From NCBI GenBank assembly GCA_037968815.1, contig JBBKWF010000021.1, positions 1-64,000 of the forward strand: DNA of 64,000 bases. Direction: 5' to 3'. Below the pieces are notes generated by a model. It did not search any database and was not told the DNA's origin. It saw only the letters and a program-made list of their open reading frames with translations. Numbering within the stretch: the first letter of the stretch is position 1; every line of letters begins with the position of its first letter. Source of the DNA: Pseudopedobacter sp037968815 (lineage in GTDB: Bacteria > Bacteroidota > Bacteroidia > Sphingobacteriales > Sphingobacteriaceae). This document shows, piece after piece, positions 1-8,611 of the stretch. The position numbers and the translations under genes are program-made.

Positions 1-36
1 TACACCGGAGACAATGCATCAGCAAAGAAAAATTAA
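1..36 (+). CDS. C-terminal tail of a plus-strand gene (partial)
   Basis: From base 1 the frame reads YTGDNASAKKN and then a TAA stop at 34-36, followed by AT-rich DNA and a terminator hairpin. A hydrophilic, Lys-rich tail ending just before a terminator fits the end of a gene that converges on enolase. In many Bacteroidota rplQ (ribosomal protein L17, whose C-terminal tail is variable and charged) lies near eno, so L17 is a possibility. Eleven residues cannot establish this, and chance read-through is not excluded. Confidence 0.3.
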   Translation, partial: YTGDNASAKKN

Positions 37-57
37 AATCAAAAATTATAAAACAAA

Positions 58-98
58 AAATAGCATCATGGAAATCCACAATGCTATTTAATTTTTTT
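58..98. terminator. Bidirectional terminator between an upstream gene and eno
   Basis: The arms AAATAGCAT (58-66) and ATGCTATTT (81-89) pair perfectly over a 14-nt loop. A T-run follows at 92-98 on the plus strand, and an A-run before the stem supplies a U-tract on the minus strand. It can therefore end both the upstream plus-strand gene and eno. Confidence 0.75.
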
Positions 99-169
99 AT
101 CCTTGTATAACTGTAACGCTATTTCAGGACGAGACAGAATCTTGATTCTTACATCTTGACTCTAAAATA

Positions 170-1471
170 TTACTTTCTGTTCTTAAAGAATTTGAAATCT
201 TTACCAATAAACTTAGCTCTAGATCCTAACTCTTCTTCGATACGTAATAATTGATTGTATTTTGCAATCCTATCAGAACGTGAAGCAGAACCAGTTTTAA
301 TTTGACCACAGTTTAAAGCAACTGCTAAATCAGCGATAGTTACATCTTCAGTTTCGCCAGAACGGTGAGACATTACAGAAGTATAACCTGCATTTTGAGC
401 CATAGTTACCGCGTTAATGGTTTCAGTTAAAGAACCAATTTGGTTAACTTTTACCAAGATTGAATTTGCAGTATCGTTATCAATACCTTGTTTCAATTTT
501 TTAACGTTAGTAACAAATAAATCATCACCTACTAACTGTACTTTATCACCAATTCTTTCGGTTAATAATTTCCAGCCATCCCAATCGTTTTCGTCCATAC
601 CATCCTCAATAGAAATGATAGGGTATTTTTCTGTTAAAGAAGCTAAGTATTCTACCTGCTCTGCACTAGAACGGATAGCACCTTTTTCGCCTTCAAATTT
701 ACTGTAATCGTATTTACCATTCACATAAAACTCAGAAGCCGCACAGTCAAAAGCTAAACAAATGTCAACACCTGGCTTGTAACCTGCTTTTTCAATTGCT
801 TGTAAAATAGTTTCAACACCATCTTCAGTACCTTCAAAAGTTGGCGCAAAACCACCTTCATCACCTACTGCAGTTGATAAATTTCTATCGTGTAAAATTG
901 CTTTTAAACTATGGAAAACTTCTGTTCCCCAACGTAAAGCTTCTGAGAAAGAAGATGCACCAACTGGCATAATCATAAATTCTTGGAAAGCGATAGGAGC
1001 ATCAGAGTGAGAACCACCGTTTACAATGTTCATCATCGGGATTGGAAGCGTGTTTGCATTTACACCACCAACGTAACGGTATAAAGGTTGGTGGCTTTCT
1101 TGTGCTGCTGCTTTAGCTACTGCTAAAGAAACACCTAAAATTGCATTTGCACCTAAATTTCCTTTATTTTCTGTTCCGTCTAAATCAATCATTAATTGGT
1201 CGATTGCGTTTTGTTCAAACACATCAACACCTCTTAATGCTTCAGCAATTTTTTCGTTAACGTTGGCAACTGCTTTTAAAACGCCTTTACCTAAATATAC
1301 AGATTTGTCTTTATCGCGTAGTTCAACGGCTTCGTATTGCCCAGTTGAAGCTCCAGATGGCACTGCTGCTCTTCCTAGAATACCGTTTTCAGTAATTACA
1401 TCTACTTCAATAGTAGGATTCCCTCTTGAATCGAGGATTTGTCTTGCGTGTACATCAAGAATTATACTCAT
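170..1471 (-). CDS. eno: Enolase (phosphopyruvate hydratase)
   Basis: Enolase converts 2-phosphoglycerate to phosphoenolpyruvate in glycolysis and the reverse reaction in gluconeogenesis, in the cytoplasm with Mg2+. The 433-residue product has the usual length. It shows the N-terminal substrate-loop motif PSGASTG (38-44), NGGSHSD (151-157), the catalytic DEGGFAP region (204-210), the SIEDG metal-ligand segment, the LVKVNQIG lysine region, and the signature SHRSGETED near the C-terminus. The N-terminus MSIILDVHARQILDSRGNPT is canonical, which fixes the start. The gene appears monocistronic: a terminator lies below it and a promoter-like -7 element above it. Nothing is unusual in the coding part. 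Confidence 0.98.
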   Translation of the reverse strand: MSIILDVHARQILDSRGNPTIEVDVITENGILGRAAVPSGASTGQYEAVELRDKDKSVYLGKGVLKAVANVNEKIAEALRGVDVFEQNAIDQLMIDLDGTENKGNLGANAILGVSLAVAKAAAQESHQPLYRYVGGVNANTLPIPMMNIVNGGSHSDAPIAFQEFMIMPVGASSFSEALRWGTEVFHSLKAILHDRNLSTAVGDEGGFAPTFEGTEDGVETILQAIEKAGYKPGVDICLAFDCAASEFYVNGKYDYSKFEGEKGAIRSSAEQVEYLASLTEKYPIISIEDGMDENDWDGWKLLTERIGDKVQLVGDDLFVTNVKKLKQGIDNDTANSILVKVNQIGSLTETINAVTMAQNAGYTSVMSHRSGETEDVTIADLAVALNCGQIKTGSASRSDRIAKYNQLLRIEEELGSRAKFIGKDFKFFKNRK

Positions 1472-1547
1472 CTTATTTCGAATTTATTTTGTCTATTTTA
1501 CACTTAGTGTTAAAACTACACTAAATTAAGTATTTTAGTTGAATTTG

Positions 1548-1555
1548 CAAATATA
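1548..1555 (-). promoter_or_regulatory. Putative eno promoter -7 element
   Basis: On the minus strand the bases read TATATTTG, an exact match to the Bacteroidota -7 consensus TAnnTTTG, 77 nt upstream of the eno start codon. No clear -33 TTG is visible at the usual spacing. The leader between it and eno contains related half-sites (ACACT/AGTGT near 1499-1530) that could form small hairpins or an operator. Inferred from consensus only. Confidence 0.35.
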
Positions 1556-1675
1556 GCATTTTTTTAAGGGTGTTGTTTTTTTGAGCTTATTGGGATAATT
1601 TTTAGCTCATGTTTAGGTGTTATAATTTTCTTACTTTAAGATACATTAAATCAAAAAATGGAAACACTATAAAGC

Positions 1676-1711
1676 AAAAACCCCTGCTCTAATTAAAGAA
1701 CAGGGGTTTTT
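1676..1711. terminator. groL terminator
   Basis: A GC-rich stem with arms AAAAACCCCTG (1676-1686) and CAGGGGTTTTT (1701-1711) encloses a 14-nt loop. The flanking A/T runs give a U-tract in both directions. It lies 39 nt below the groL stop codon and closes the groES-groEL operon. Confidence 0.85.
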
Positions 1712-1749
1712 GAGGGCTTGTTAAGCTTTTAGCTTTCAGTAAAAAAGAA

Positions 1750-3387
1750 TTACATCATGCCGCCCATTCCGCCGCCACCCATTGGAGGCATTGGAGCTGC
1801 ACCTGCTTCTTCTGGCTCATCTGCTAATACACATTCGGTAGTTAACAACATTGCCGCAATTGAAGCTGCATTTTCTAAGGCTACACGAGAAACTTTAGTT
1901 GGGTCAATTACACCTGCACTAATTAAGTTTTCGTAAACATCTGTACGGGCATTGTATCCGTAATCTGCTTTACCTTGTTTTACGTTATGAACAACGATAG
2001 AACCTTCAATTCCTGCATTTGCACAAATTTGACGTAATGGCTCTTCAATAGCTCTTTTGATAATTTTGATACCAGTTGTTTCGTCTTCGTTAGCGCCTTT
2101 TAATCCGTCTAAAGAAGCAACCGCTCTAATGAAAGCAACACCACCACCAGCAATAATGCCTTCTTCAACCGCTGCTCTGGTTGCGTGTAAAGCATCATCA
2201 ACTCTGTCTTTTTTCTCTTTCATCTCAATTTCAGAAGCAGCACCTACATAAAGTACAGCAACACCACCAGAAAGTTTAGCTAAACGTTCTTGTAGTTTTT
2301 CTTTATCGTAATCTGATGTAGTAGTTTCAATCTGAGATTTGATTTGGTTTACTCTAGCTTTAATATCGTCAGATGAACCAATACCGTTGATGATTGTAGT
2401 GTTATCTTTATCGATAACTATTTTTTCTGCTTGACCTAAATAAGTTAAATCAGCATTTTCTAATTTGTAACCTCTTTCTTCAGATATTACAGTTCCGCCA
2501 GTTAAAATTGCGATGTCTTCTAACATTGCTTTTCTTCTGTCACCGAAACCTGGAGCTTTAACAGCAGCAACTTTCAGAGAACCACGAATTTTGTTAACTA
2601 CTAAAGTAGCTAATGCTTCGCCATCTAAGTCTTCAGCAATAATTAAAAGCGGTTTACCAGTTTGAACTTGTTTTTCCAATACTGGCAACAATTCTTTCAT
2701 GTTGCTGATTTTTTTGTCGTAGATTAAAATGTAAGGATTTTCTAATTCAACCTCCATTTTATCTGCATTGGTAACAAAATATGGAGAAAGGTAACCACGG
2801 TCAAACTGCATACCTTCAACAGTTTTAACTTCAGTTTCAGTTCCTTTTGCTTCTTCAACAGTAATTACACCGTCTTTACCAACTTTAGCCATTGCTTCAG
2901 CAATTAAAGAACCGATAACATCATCATTATTTGCAGAAATAGAAGCAACTTGTTTGATTTTGTTATTGTCTTCTCCAACTGTTTGAGATTGTGATTTTAA
3001 GCTAGCAACAACAGTACTAACTGCTTTGTCAATACCACGCTTTAAATCCATTGGATTTGCACCAGCCGCTACGTTTTTAATACCAGCAGTAACAATAGCT
3101 TGAGCTAAAACAGTTGCAGTTGTTGTTCCGTCACCTGCGATATCTGCAGTTTTAGAAGCAACTTCTTTTACCATTTGCGCACCCATGTTTTCCACGGTGT
3201 CTTTTAATTCAATTTCTTTAGCTACAGTAACACCATCTTTAGTGATGATTGGAGAACCAAACTTCTTATCGATAATTACGTTTCTTCCTTTTGGACCTAA
3301 AGTTACTTTAACTGCGTTAGCTAAAATATCTACCCCGCGTTTCAGAGCGTCGCGAGCTTCTACATTATATTTAACTTGTTTTGACAT
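1750..3387 (-). CDS. groL: 60-kDa chaperonin GroEL
   Basis: This is the ATP-dependent chaperonin subunit, which forms a double-ring tetradecamer and folds client proteins together with GroES. The 545-residue length is normal. The equatorial ATP-binding segments are intact (TLGPKGRNVIID near 29-40; GDGTTTATVLAQ near 86-97), as is the DDALHATRAAVEEGIIAGGG region. The C-terminus has the flexible GGM-type tail (GGGGMGGMM). It is downstream of groES in the same orientation, separated by a 140-bp spacer that holds a heptad-phased repeat. One groEL copy is seen here. Heat-shock control is expected for the family; no CIRCE element was recognised. Confidence 0.98.
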   Translation of the reverse strand: MSKQVKYNVEARDALKRGVDILANAVKVTLGPKGRNVIIDKKFGSPIITKDGVTVAKEIELKDTVENMGAQMVKEVASKTADIAGDGTTTATVLAQAIVTAGIKNVAAGANPMDLKRGIDKAVSTVVASLKSQSQTVGEDNNKIKQVASISANNDDVIGSLIAEAMAKVGKDGVITVEEAKGTETEVKTVEGMQFDRGYLSPYFVTNADKMEVELENPYILIYDKKISNMKELLPVLEKQVQTGKPLLIIAEDLDGEALATLVVNKIRGSLKVAAVKAPGFGDRRKAMLEDIAILTGGTVISEERGYKLENADLTYLGQAEKIVIDKDNTTIINGIGSSDDIKARVNQIKSQIETTTSDYDKEKLQERLAKLSGGVAVLYVGAASEIEMKEKKDRVDDALHATRAAVEEGIIAGGGVAFIRAVASLDGLKGANEDETTGIKIIKRAIEEPLRQICANAGIEGSIVVHNVKQGKADYGYNARTDVYENLISAGVIDPTKVSRVALENAASIAAMLLTTECVLADEPEEAGAAPMPPMGGGGMGGMM

Positions 3388-3398
3388 TTTTTTAGATT

Positions 3399-3525
3399 TT
3401 TAGTATCTAGTAGCAAGATGACTTGCGTACTGGATATTTATCGTTTTACTTTTGATGTTAATGAACTGTAACAAGTATTAACCCGTTTTTAAGGTCTTGA
3501 TACTTACTACTAAAGTCTTTCTACG
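3399..3525. repeat. Heptad-phased inverted repeat in the groES-groEL spacer
   Basis: The left part contains contiguous 7-nt units GTATCTA (3403-3409) and GTAGCAA (3410-3416). The right part, read on the opposite strand, contains GTATCAA (3497-3503), GTAGTAA (3504-3510) and GACTTTA (3511-3517). The right arm closely resembles the right arm of the element at 26241-26275. The whole spacer appears to be a degenerate copy of one dispersed element built from phased GTAnnnA-type heptads in inverted arms. Confidence 0.6.
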
Positions 3526-3527
3526 TA

Positions 3528-3803
3528 TTAAAGAACTGCGTAAATATCAGCTTCTTTCATAATCAAATACTCTTTTCCTTCGTAAGTGATTTCAGTACCT
3601 GAATATTTTCCGTAAAGTACTTGATCACCAACTTTAACTGTCATTGGTTCATCTACTTTACCGTTTCCAACTGCAACAACAGTTCCACTCTGAGGTTTTT
3701 CTTTTGCTGTATCAGGGATATAGATACCTGAAGCGGTTTTTTCTTCTGCAGGAGCAGCTTCTACCACTACTCTATCTGCGATAGGTTTAATGTTCAATGC
3801 CAT
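3528..3803 (-). CDS. groS: 10-kDa co-chaperonin GroES
   Basis: GroES is the heptameric lid of the GroEL chamber and acts in the cytoplasm. The 91-residue protein starts MALNIKPIADRVVVEAAPAEEKTASGIYIPDTAKEKPQ, which contains the mobile loop (about 17-33) that docks on GroEL. It continues with the GDQVLYGKYSGTEITYEGKEYLIMKE core. It is the first gene of the groES-groEL operon, as in nearly all bacteria. Length and motifs are ordinary. Confidence 0.98.
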   Translation of the reverse strand: MALNIKPIADRVVVEAAPAEEKTASGIYIPDTAKEKPQSGTVVAVGNGKVDEPMTVKVGDQVLYGKYSGTEITYEGKEYLIMKEADIYAVL

Positions 3804-3846
3804 AATTGTTTATTATTTATAATTTTTATTTTCTAAAGTGATATTC

Positions 3847-3864
3847 AACATAGAATATGCCAAA
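3847..3864 (-). promoter_or_regulatory. Possible -24/-12-like element upstream of groES
   Basis: Read on the minus strand, the sequence TTTGGCATATTCTATGTT resembles a sigma-54 promoter: TTGGCA is strong at -24, but the -12 box is TGT rather than TGC. It would leave a leader of roughly 35 nt before the groES start. About 60 nt further upstream a second CTGACA/CTGGCAT block (3925-3940, minus strand) echoes the TTGACA/TTTGGCAT spacing of the first. This is a pattern match by eye and could be wrong. Confidence 0.25.
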
Positions 3865-3957
3865 GGAAAAAAGTGTCAATTTTTCACCACATACGTCAGC
3901 AAGCATCAAAGCAATAAAATAAAGAATGCCAGCTTGTCAGTTAGTTTGGCTCAAAGC

Positions 3958-3993
3958 AAAAAAGGTTGTTCCCGATTAGGAGAACAACCTTTT
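3958..3993. terminator. Terminator of the first LruC gene
   Basis: The arms AAAAGGTTGTTC (3960-3971) and GAACAACCTTTT (3982-3993) form a 12-bp perfect stem over a 10-nt loop. A-rich DNA at 3955-3959 gives a U-tract on the minus strand. It lies 21 nt below the stop of the LruC-domain gene that ends at 4015. Confidence 0.8.
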
Positions 3994-4014
3994 ATTAAGA
4001 GTTTGTTTTTTTAA

Positions 4015-5973
4015 TTATTTATACCAATCTGTAAATAAAGTACCACCAGAAGCAGCCCAATCAGCAAACTTAGCATAAGCTTCATTTACTGCTTTTCCTT
4101 CTGCTGGGTAGTTAAATGTCTCGGTAAATTGTAAAGCCCAAGGCCAGTTATTTGTTCCGATATAATATTTACCTACCTCTGCGTTTGATCTGTCGTCTTG
4201 GTATCCGAACAAAGCACTGTCTGCCAATTTAGTTGGAGTATTACCCGGTAAATGAATTTCGTGGGTTCTTCTACCATCACTAATTAAGAACGGATTGTAT
4301 GGTGCATTTTTTAATATACTTGCTGGTTGCGGACTAGTAAACAGAATATTTACACTTACCACATCAGATGATTTAGTAGCTTCATTATACATTGCTTTTT
4401 GATCATCAAACGGAATAATTACTGCGTTTGCTTGTCCAGCTTCAGTACCATTTGGGTTAGTTTTAATATAACTTTTAGAAATAACCTGACCTTTAGTAGA
4501 AGCAACAATTGAAGAGCTGAAAGGTAACTCTACACCAAAACCATTATGGAAATAAGCTAAGGCAGTGGTTACTTTGTAATCAGCAGTCATTTCTACAGCT
4601 TCATTTTTTGCATTAGTAACGTAAGTGTATCTGTAATTGATACCCAAATCATTCATGTCATAATCACCTTTTAAAGGCCATCTATCTTCAAATGCTAAAG
4701 TACCCCAGTTATCTTTTGATGGAAAGTAGTTGTTATAAGCTTTTTTAGGATCAGTTGGATATTCATCAAATTCGTCTTTTACACCATCACCATCAGTATC
4801 AGTTGGTTTCTCTAAGCCAACTACTCCTACTTTAGAAATAGCGTCTTTTGGATAGCAGTCTGCATATAAAACAACATCATTAAAATCATGATCACAACCA
4901 GCTTCTTCACGATTTAAATCTTCAATACCCAATACGAATAAATCTTCTTTTGCAAAATTTAAAAGTACAGTGTGATTCTTAAGGTCGTTAGCAGTTTCTG
5001 GATTTAAATTTTTGTTACTGTAGTATTTTACGCCATCAGTTTTCACTACTTTGCTTCCGCTATCCCATGCATTAGGTAAAATCATAAAAGCTACGGATGT
5101 ACCCGCTTTAAAGTTTCCTAAACTCACACGATCCCCAGATATTAAACCACCATCAGAACCCAATAAAGAAGAGTTTGGGAAAGCAAATTTGATCTCATCA
5201 ATTTCTGCTTCACTTGTTGGAGGGTTATTGGTAGGATAGCTGTAATAACCAACTGTATTCGTGAATCCAGCACTTTCTGTAACAAATGTTAAGAAAACCT
5301 CGCCGTCTTTTATCAAGTCTAAAGTCTGCTTTGCATTATCATGTAAGTATTCAGGGTGATTATCTCTTACATCTATAGTGCTAGGAATAGAAGCATTAAT
5401 GTAATCTAATAGCTCTACACTTACATTACCCTGTTGTGGAGTTAAGTATTTAGGCTTGCCATTATCGTCATAAGATCCGATATAGCTGTATTTGGCATCA
5501 AAGGTTTTAACTGCCTGAGTCTTCTTAGTACTTGATGTTGATTTGCTTAATGCTTCAACAATAAAATTACCTTCTAAGCCTTTTTTGCCACCAATGGTAA
5601 GGTTCAGTTTATTGTTTTCAACAAAACTAAGTACTTCATTGTTTAAACCGACAAAATCATTTTTTACGATAATTTGCTCAATGTAACTTGCAATATTTAA
5701 ATCAACATTAATATTTCCGTCGCTATCTGTTAAAGATTTCAAAAGTTGAGTGCCGTTTTTCGCATTATATAGGGTAACCGGAATATTAGCGATTGGCTCG
5801 TTAGAGTTTGATAAAAGTCTAACGCGGATATTTACACTTTTAGTTGTCGAAAAGTTAAAGCCGTTTGGAGCGATAGCTTCTAGACTTTTACTATCTGCAA
5901 CTTCAATAGTACCATCCTTTTTACAGGCGATAATTGAAGATAAAATTAGAAGAGCTAAAATTGAACGTTTCAT
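4015..5973 (-). CDS. LruC-domain (DUF4114-type) lipoprotein, copy 1
   Basis: The function is unknown; this is a surface or periplasmic lipoprotein of the LruC-domain family. The N-terminus is a lipoprotein signal with Cys17 after IIA and then KKDG. A beta-rich domain (about 38-135) resembles a carboxypeptidase-regulatory/Ig-like fold. A DUF4114-like segment (about 285-372) carries LGIEDLNREEAGCDHDFNDVVLY. A calcium-type aspartate repeat TDTDGDGVKDEFD follows (391-403), and the LruC domain fills 405 to the end. The gene has its own terminator and a hairpin-rich leader. It is paralogous along its whole length to the next gene (6343-8343), including the shared ends GGTLFTDWYK and GGTLFPDWYK. The domain calls are family knowledge applied to visible motifs. 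Confidence 0.85.
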   Translation of the reverse strand: MKRSILALLILSSIIACKKDGTIEVADSKSLEAIAPNGFNFSTTKSVNIRVRLLSNSNEPIANIPVTLYNAKNGTQLLKSLTDSDGNINVDLNIASYIEQIIVKNDFVGLNNEVLSFVENNKLNLTIGGKKGLEGNFIVEALSKSTSSTKKTQAVKTFDAKYSYIGSYDDNGKPKYLTPQQGNVSVELLDYINASIPSTIDVRDNHPEYLHDNAKQTLDLIKDGEVFLTFVTESAGFTNTVGYYSYPTNNPPTSEAEIDEIKFAFPNSSLLGSDGGLISGDRVSLGNFKAGTSVAFMILPNAWDSGSKVVKTDGVKYYSNKNLNPETANDLKNHTVLLNFAKEDLFVLGIEDLNREEAGCDHDFNDVVLYADCYPKDAISKVGVVGLEKPTDTDGDGVKDEFDEYPTDPKKAYNNYFPSKDNWGTLAFEDRWPLKGDYDMNDLGINYRYTYVTNAKNEAVEMTADYKVTTALAYFHNGFGVELPFSSSIVASTKGQVISKSYIKTNPNGTEAGQANAVIIPFDDQKAMYNEATKSSDVVSVNILFTSPQPASILKNAPYNPFLISDGRRTHEIHLPGNTPTKLADSALFGYQDDRSNAEVGKYYIGTNNWPWALQFTETFNYPAEGKAVNEAYAKFADWAASGGTLFTDWYK

Positions 5974-6342
5974 ATATGCGTTGTTTATTTGATTTTATAC
6001 GGAGGAAAGTTTAAAAGGTTTTCCTTCGTATAACCTACATATGCTAGAAGCATACCATAGCAATAACTAGCTATACGATTAATTGATGACTATGAAGGAT
6101 TTAGGGGTTTAAATGCTGTTTAACTGATGTTTTTGGGAAACAATAAACATTTTTGTTATTAATTATATCGGCTTGTAGTTAAAATAGAAAAGGGAGAATT
6201 GGGGAATTTTGTGGAAAATACAACTATGCTTTTCCTTATTTAGATTGTACTAAAAAACACTTCTGTATTTTACTAGGAAGTTGGTTTTTGAAACACCCTC
6301 TTTTATTGATACATAAATAGGAGGGATGATTAATTAATCAAC
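5974..6342. other. Intergenic region between the LruC paralogs with clustered hairpins
   Basis: No gene is seen in these 369 bases. Next to the copy-1 start lie three successive inverted repeats. The first pairs ATACGGAGGAAA (5997-6008) with TTTCCTTCGTAT (6020-6031), with one mismatch. The second pairs TATGCT (6040-6045) with AGCATA (6049-6054). The third pairs ATAGC (6057-6061) with GCTAT (6070-6074). They fall in the presumed 5' leader of copy 1. Near the other end is the imperfect terminator of copy 2. Confidence 0.6.
6252..6289. terminator. Imperfect terminator of the second LruC gene
   Basis: The segments AAAAAACACTTC (6252-6263) and GAAGTTGGTTTTT (6277-6289) pair with one or two bulges. 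The terminal A/T runs give U-tracts on either strand. The hairpin lies about 55 nt below the copy-2 stop codon. It is weaker than the other terminators here. Confidence 0.4.
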
Positions 6343-8343
6343 TTATTTATACCAATCGGGAAATAGGGTTCCGCCAGAGTTAGCCCAATCTTTAAATTGA
6401 GTAAACTTTTCATCTACGGCTTGTCCCTCTGCAGGAAAGTTAAAAGGCTCTGCAAAATGAATAGCCCAAGGCCAGTTGTTTTCGCCGATATAATATTTTC
6501 CCTGTGATGGGTTTGTTAAGTCCTGAAATGAACCGAAAAGATTTTGATCTGCTTTGTTGGTGGGCAAATGATTTGGTAAGTGGATTTCGTAAGCTCTTTT
6601 TCCATTACTAATCAGAAATGGATTGTAAGGGGCAAGATTTAATAATGATATTGTTTGTGGCGTTAAAAACTCAATGATCACTCTAACTGGTTCAGAGTAA
6701 TTTACTTTGCCATCATAAATCAACTGCTGATTGTCAAATGGAATAATTACTGCGTTTGTATGACCTGCTTCGGTACCGTTGGGGTTGTATTCAATATACT
6801 TTCCGCTGTTGATATATCCTCGCACATCATCAATCACGTTTTGATGGATTGGCATTTCTACACCAAAACCGTTTTTGAAATAAGCCAATGATTCATTGAT
6901 TTTAAAATCAGCTTTCATTTCAACAATCTTATTAGTGGCATTAACAGCGTAAGAGTAGCGGTAACTTACCACTAAATCATTCAAGTCATAATCGCCTTGT
7001 TTGGGCCAATTATCTTCAAAAGCTAAGGTGCCCCATCCATTTTCTGAAGGATAAAAAGTGTTATAAACCTTTTTAGAATCACCCGGATAAGCATCGTTGT
7101 CATCTGATATTCCATCGCCATCACTATCTATGGGTGCACTTAATTTAATGATGTTTTTACGAGAGATGGCGTTTTTGTTTACAGAACTGAGGTATAAAAT
7201 CACATCGTTAAAGTCATCATCTGATTTTCCTGATTCTCTGTTGATATCTTCAAAGCCAAGCACTATTAGATTTTCTTGTTCAAAATCTAATAAAACAGAA
7301 TGCTGTTTTTTATTGACATCAACTTCCGGGTTTAGGATTTCATTTGAAAAAAAGGAATCGTATTTTTTAGTCACGCTCTTTGCATTATCATCCCAACCGT
7401 TGGCAAATAAAACCAAACCTATTGAGGTGCCAGCATCTATAACGCCTAAACTAACTCGGTCTCCAGAAACTAATCCACCTCCAGAACCCAGTCCAGAAGT
7501 ATTAGGAAATATATATTTAATTTCGGGAATATCATTAATAGAGGTAGGCTTATGACCTGTTGTGTAAGTGTAATAGCCCAAAGAGTTTTGATTTGCCGCT
7601 CCCTCTGATACGTATGTAATGAAGATCTCGCTTGTTTCTATAACATCTAAATCTCTGTTTGCCGCCGGGGATAGATAAACTAAATGGTGCGATACAATAT
7701 CTTTTTCTTCGGGTAACGAATAGTTTAGAAATCCTAGTAGGTTACTGCTTACCTGACCTTTAATAGGGTGTAAATAAAGTGGTCTACCGGTTAAATCGTA
7801 AGCACCCATATAAGAGAAAGAACTACTAAAGTTTACTGGTAAACCGCTACTGAAACTTTTTCGGTTGTTGTTGGCAATACTACTAGTTGTGGTTTTTACA
7901 AAGTCTCCTTTAAGCCCATCTATACCACCAATTATAAGATTTAAGGAGTTATCGTTGAACCGAACTGCTATATCTTTTATTAGACCTACTGAATGAGGTT
8001 TTACTAATAATTGATCGAAATAGCTTGGAAGTTCAATTTTTGTAGTGATACGACCTTGTTTATCTGTAATGGATTTTAGAAGTTCGGTTGTGTCGCTTAC
8101 TGAATGGAAAGTAACTGGCACACCTACTAAAGGCTCTCCAATGTTAGAAAGCAATTGAATATTTAATGATATATTTTTTGTAGTACTATAGTTAAAGCCG
8201 TTAGGAGCAATGTTTTTACCATTTTGAACCACGGATGGTGAATCATCCTTTTTTTTGCAAGTAGAAAAACAAATCACAACAAAAGTTAATACGATGAAGT
8301 TTCGTAATGCTAAAACAAGATCCTTATTAACTGATTTTCTCAT
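6343..8343 (-). CDS. LruC-domain (DUF4114-type) lipoprotein, copy 2
   Basis: Function unknown; tandem paralog of the preceding gene. The N-terminus has a long hydrophobic signal ending CFSTC, with Cys29 the likely lipidated residue, followed by KKKDD. The order of parts matches copy 1: an Ig-like N-terminal region with PNGFNYSTTKN, a DUF4114-like segment with LGFEDINRESGKSDDDFNDVILY, the aspartate repeat DSDGDGISDDNDAYP, and a C-terminal LruC domain with FEDNWPKQGDYDLNDLVVSYRY. Copy 1 has cysteines in the DUF4114 segment (AGCDHDF) that copy 2 lacks. The two genes have separate intergenic regions and terminators, so each may be controlled alone. Confidence 0.85.
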   Translation of the reverse strand: MRKSVNKDLVLALRNFIVLTFVVICFSTCKKKDDSPSVVQNGKNIAPNGFNYSTTKNISLNIQLLSNIGEPLVGVPVTFHSVSDTTELLKSITDKQGRITTKIELPSYFDQLLVKPHSVGLIKDIAVRFNDNSLNLIIGGIDGLKGDFVKTTTSSIANNNRKSFSSGLPVNFSSSFSYMGAYDLTGRPLYLHPIKGQVSSNLLGFLNYSLPEEKDIVSHHLVYLSPAANRDLDVIETSEIFITYVSEGAANQNSLGYYTYTTGHKPTSINDIPEIKYIFPNTSGLGSGGGLVSGDRVSLGVIDAGTSIGLVLFANGWDDNAKSVTKKYDSFFSNEILNPEVDVNKKQHSVLLDFEQENLIVLGFEDINRESGKSDDDFNDVILYLSSVNKNAISRKNIIKLSAPIDSDGDGISDDNDAYPGDSKKVYNTFYPSENGWGTLAFEDNWPKQGDYDLNDLVVSYRYSYAVNATNKIVEMKADFKINESLAYFKNGFGVEMPIHQNVIDDVRGYINSGKYIEYNPNGTEAGHTNAVIIPFDNQQLIYDGKVNYSEPVRVIIEFLTPQTISLLNLAPYNPFLISNGKRAYEIHLPNHLPTNKADQNLFGSFQDLTNPSQGKYYIGENNWPWAIHFAEPFNFPAEGQAVDEKFTQFKDWANSGGTLFPDWYK

Positions 8344-8502
8344 GTTTAAATTGAAAGGTTTGAACTATAAGTGCCATTTCTGTACCAAGAATGAGTATAG
8401 CTCAATTGATTATAATTGAATATTGATTTGATTAACCTTAAATAGACCTTTATAGCCGTTGAAGTGAACTTTATGATTTTGTACGGTTGAGAAATCATTA
8501 AT

Positions 8503-8537
8503 AAAAAAACAGGCTCTTCTAAAAAGCCTGTTTTTTT
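8503..8537. terminator. tatC terminator
   Basis: A 13-bp perfect stem pairs AAAAAAACAGGCT (8503-8515) with AGCCTGTTTTTTT (8525-8537) over a 9-nt loop. It is downstream of tatC on the minus strand and symmetrical enough to act in both directions. Confidence 0.85.
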
Positions 8538-8611
8538 AAAAAGTATTAAGGGTAAAAATATCTCTTAATAGTCGTTTATGGGGAAAATTTTCCTTGAAAT
8601 AGAATAATCAA

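Noticed and set aside
7097..7555. 152-codon open frame antisense to LruC copy 2
   Set aside because: It is low-complexity Ser/Leu/Pro-rich sequence in the shadow of a real gene, with no promoter or family signature.
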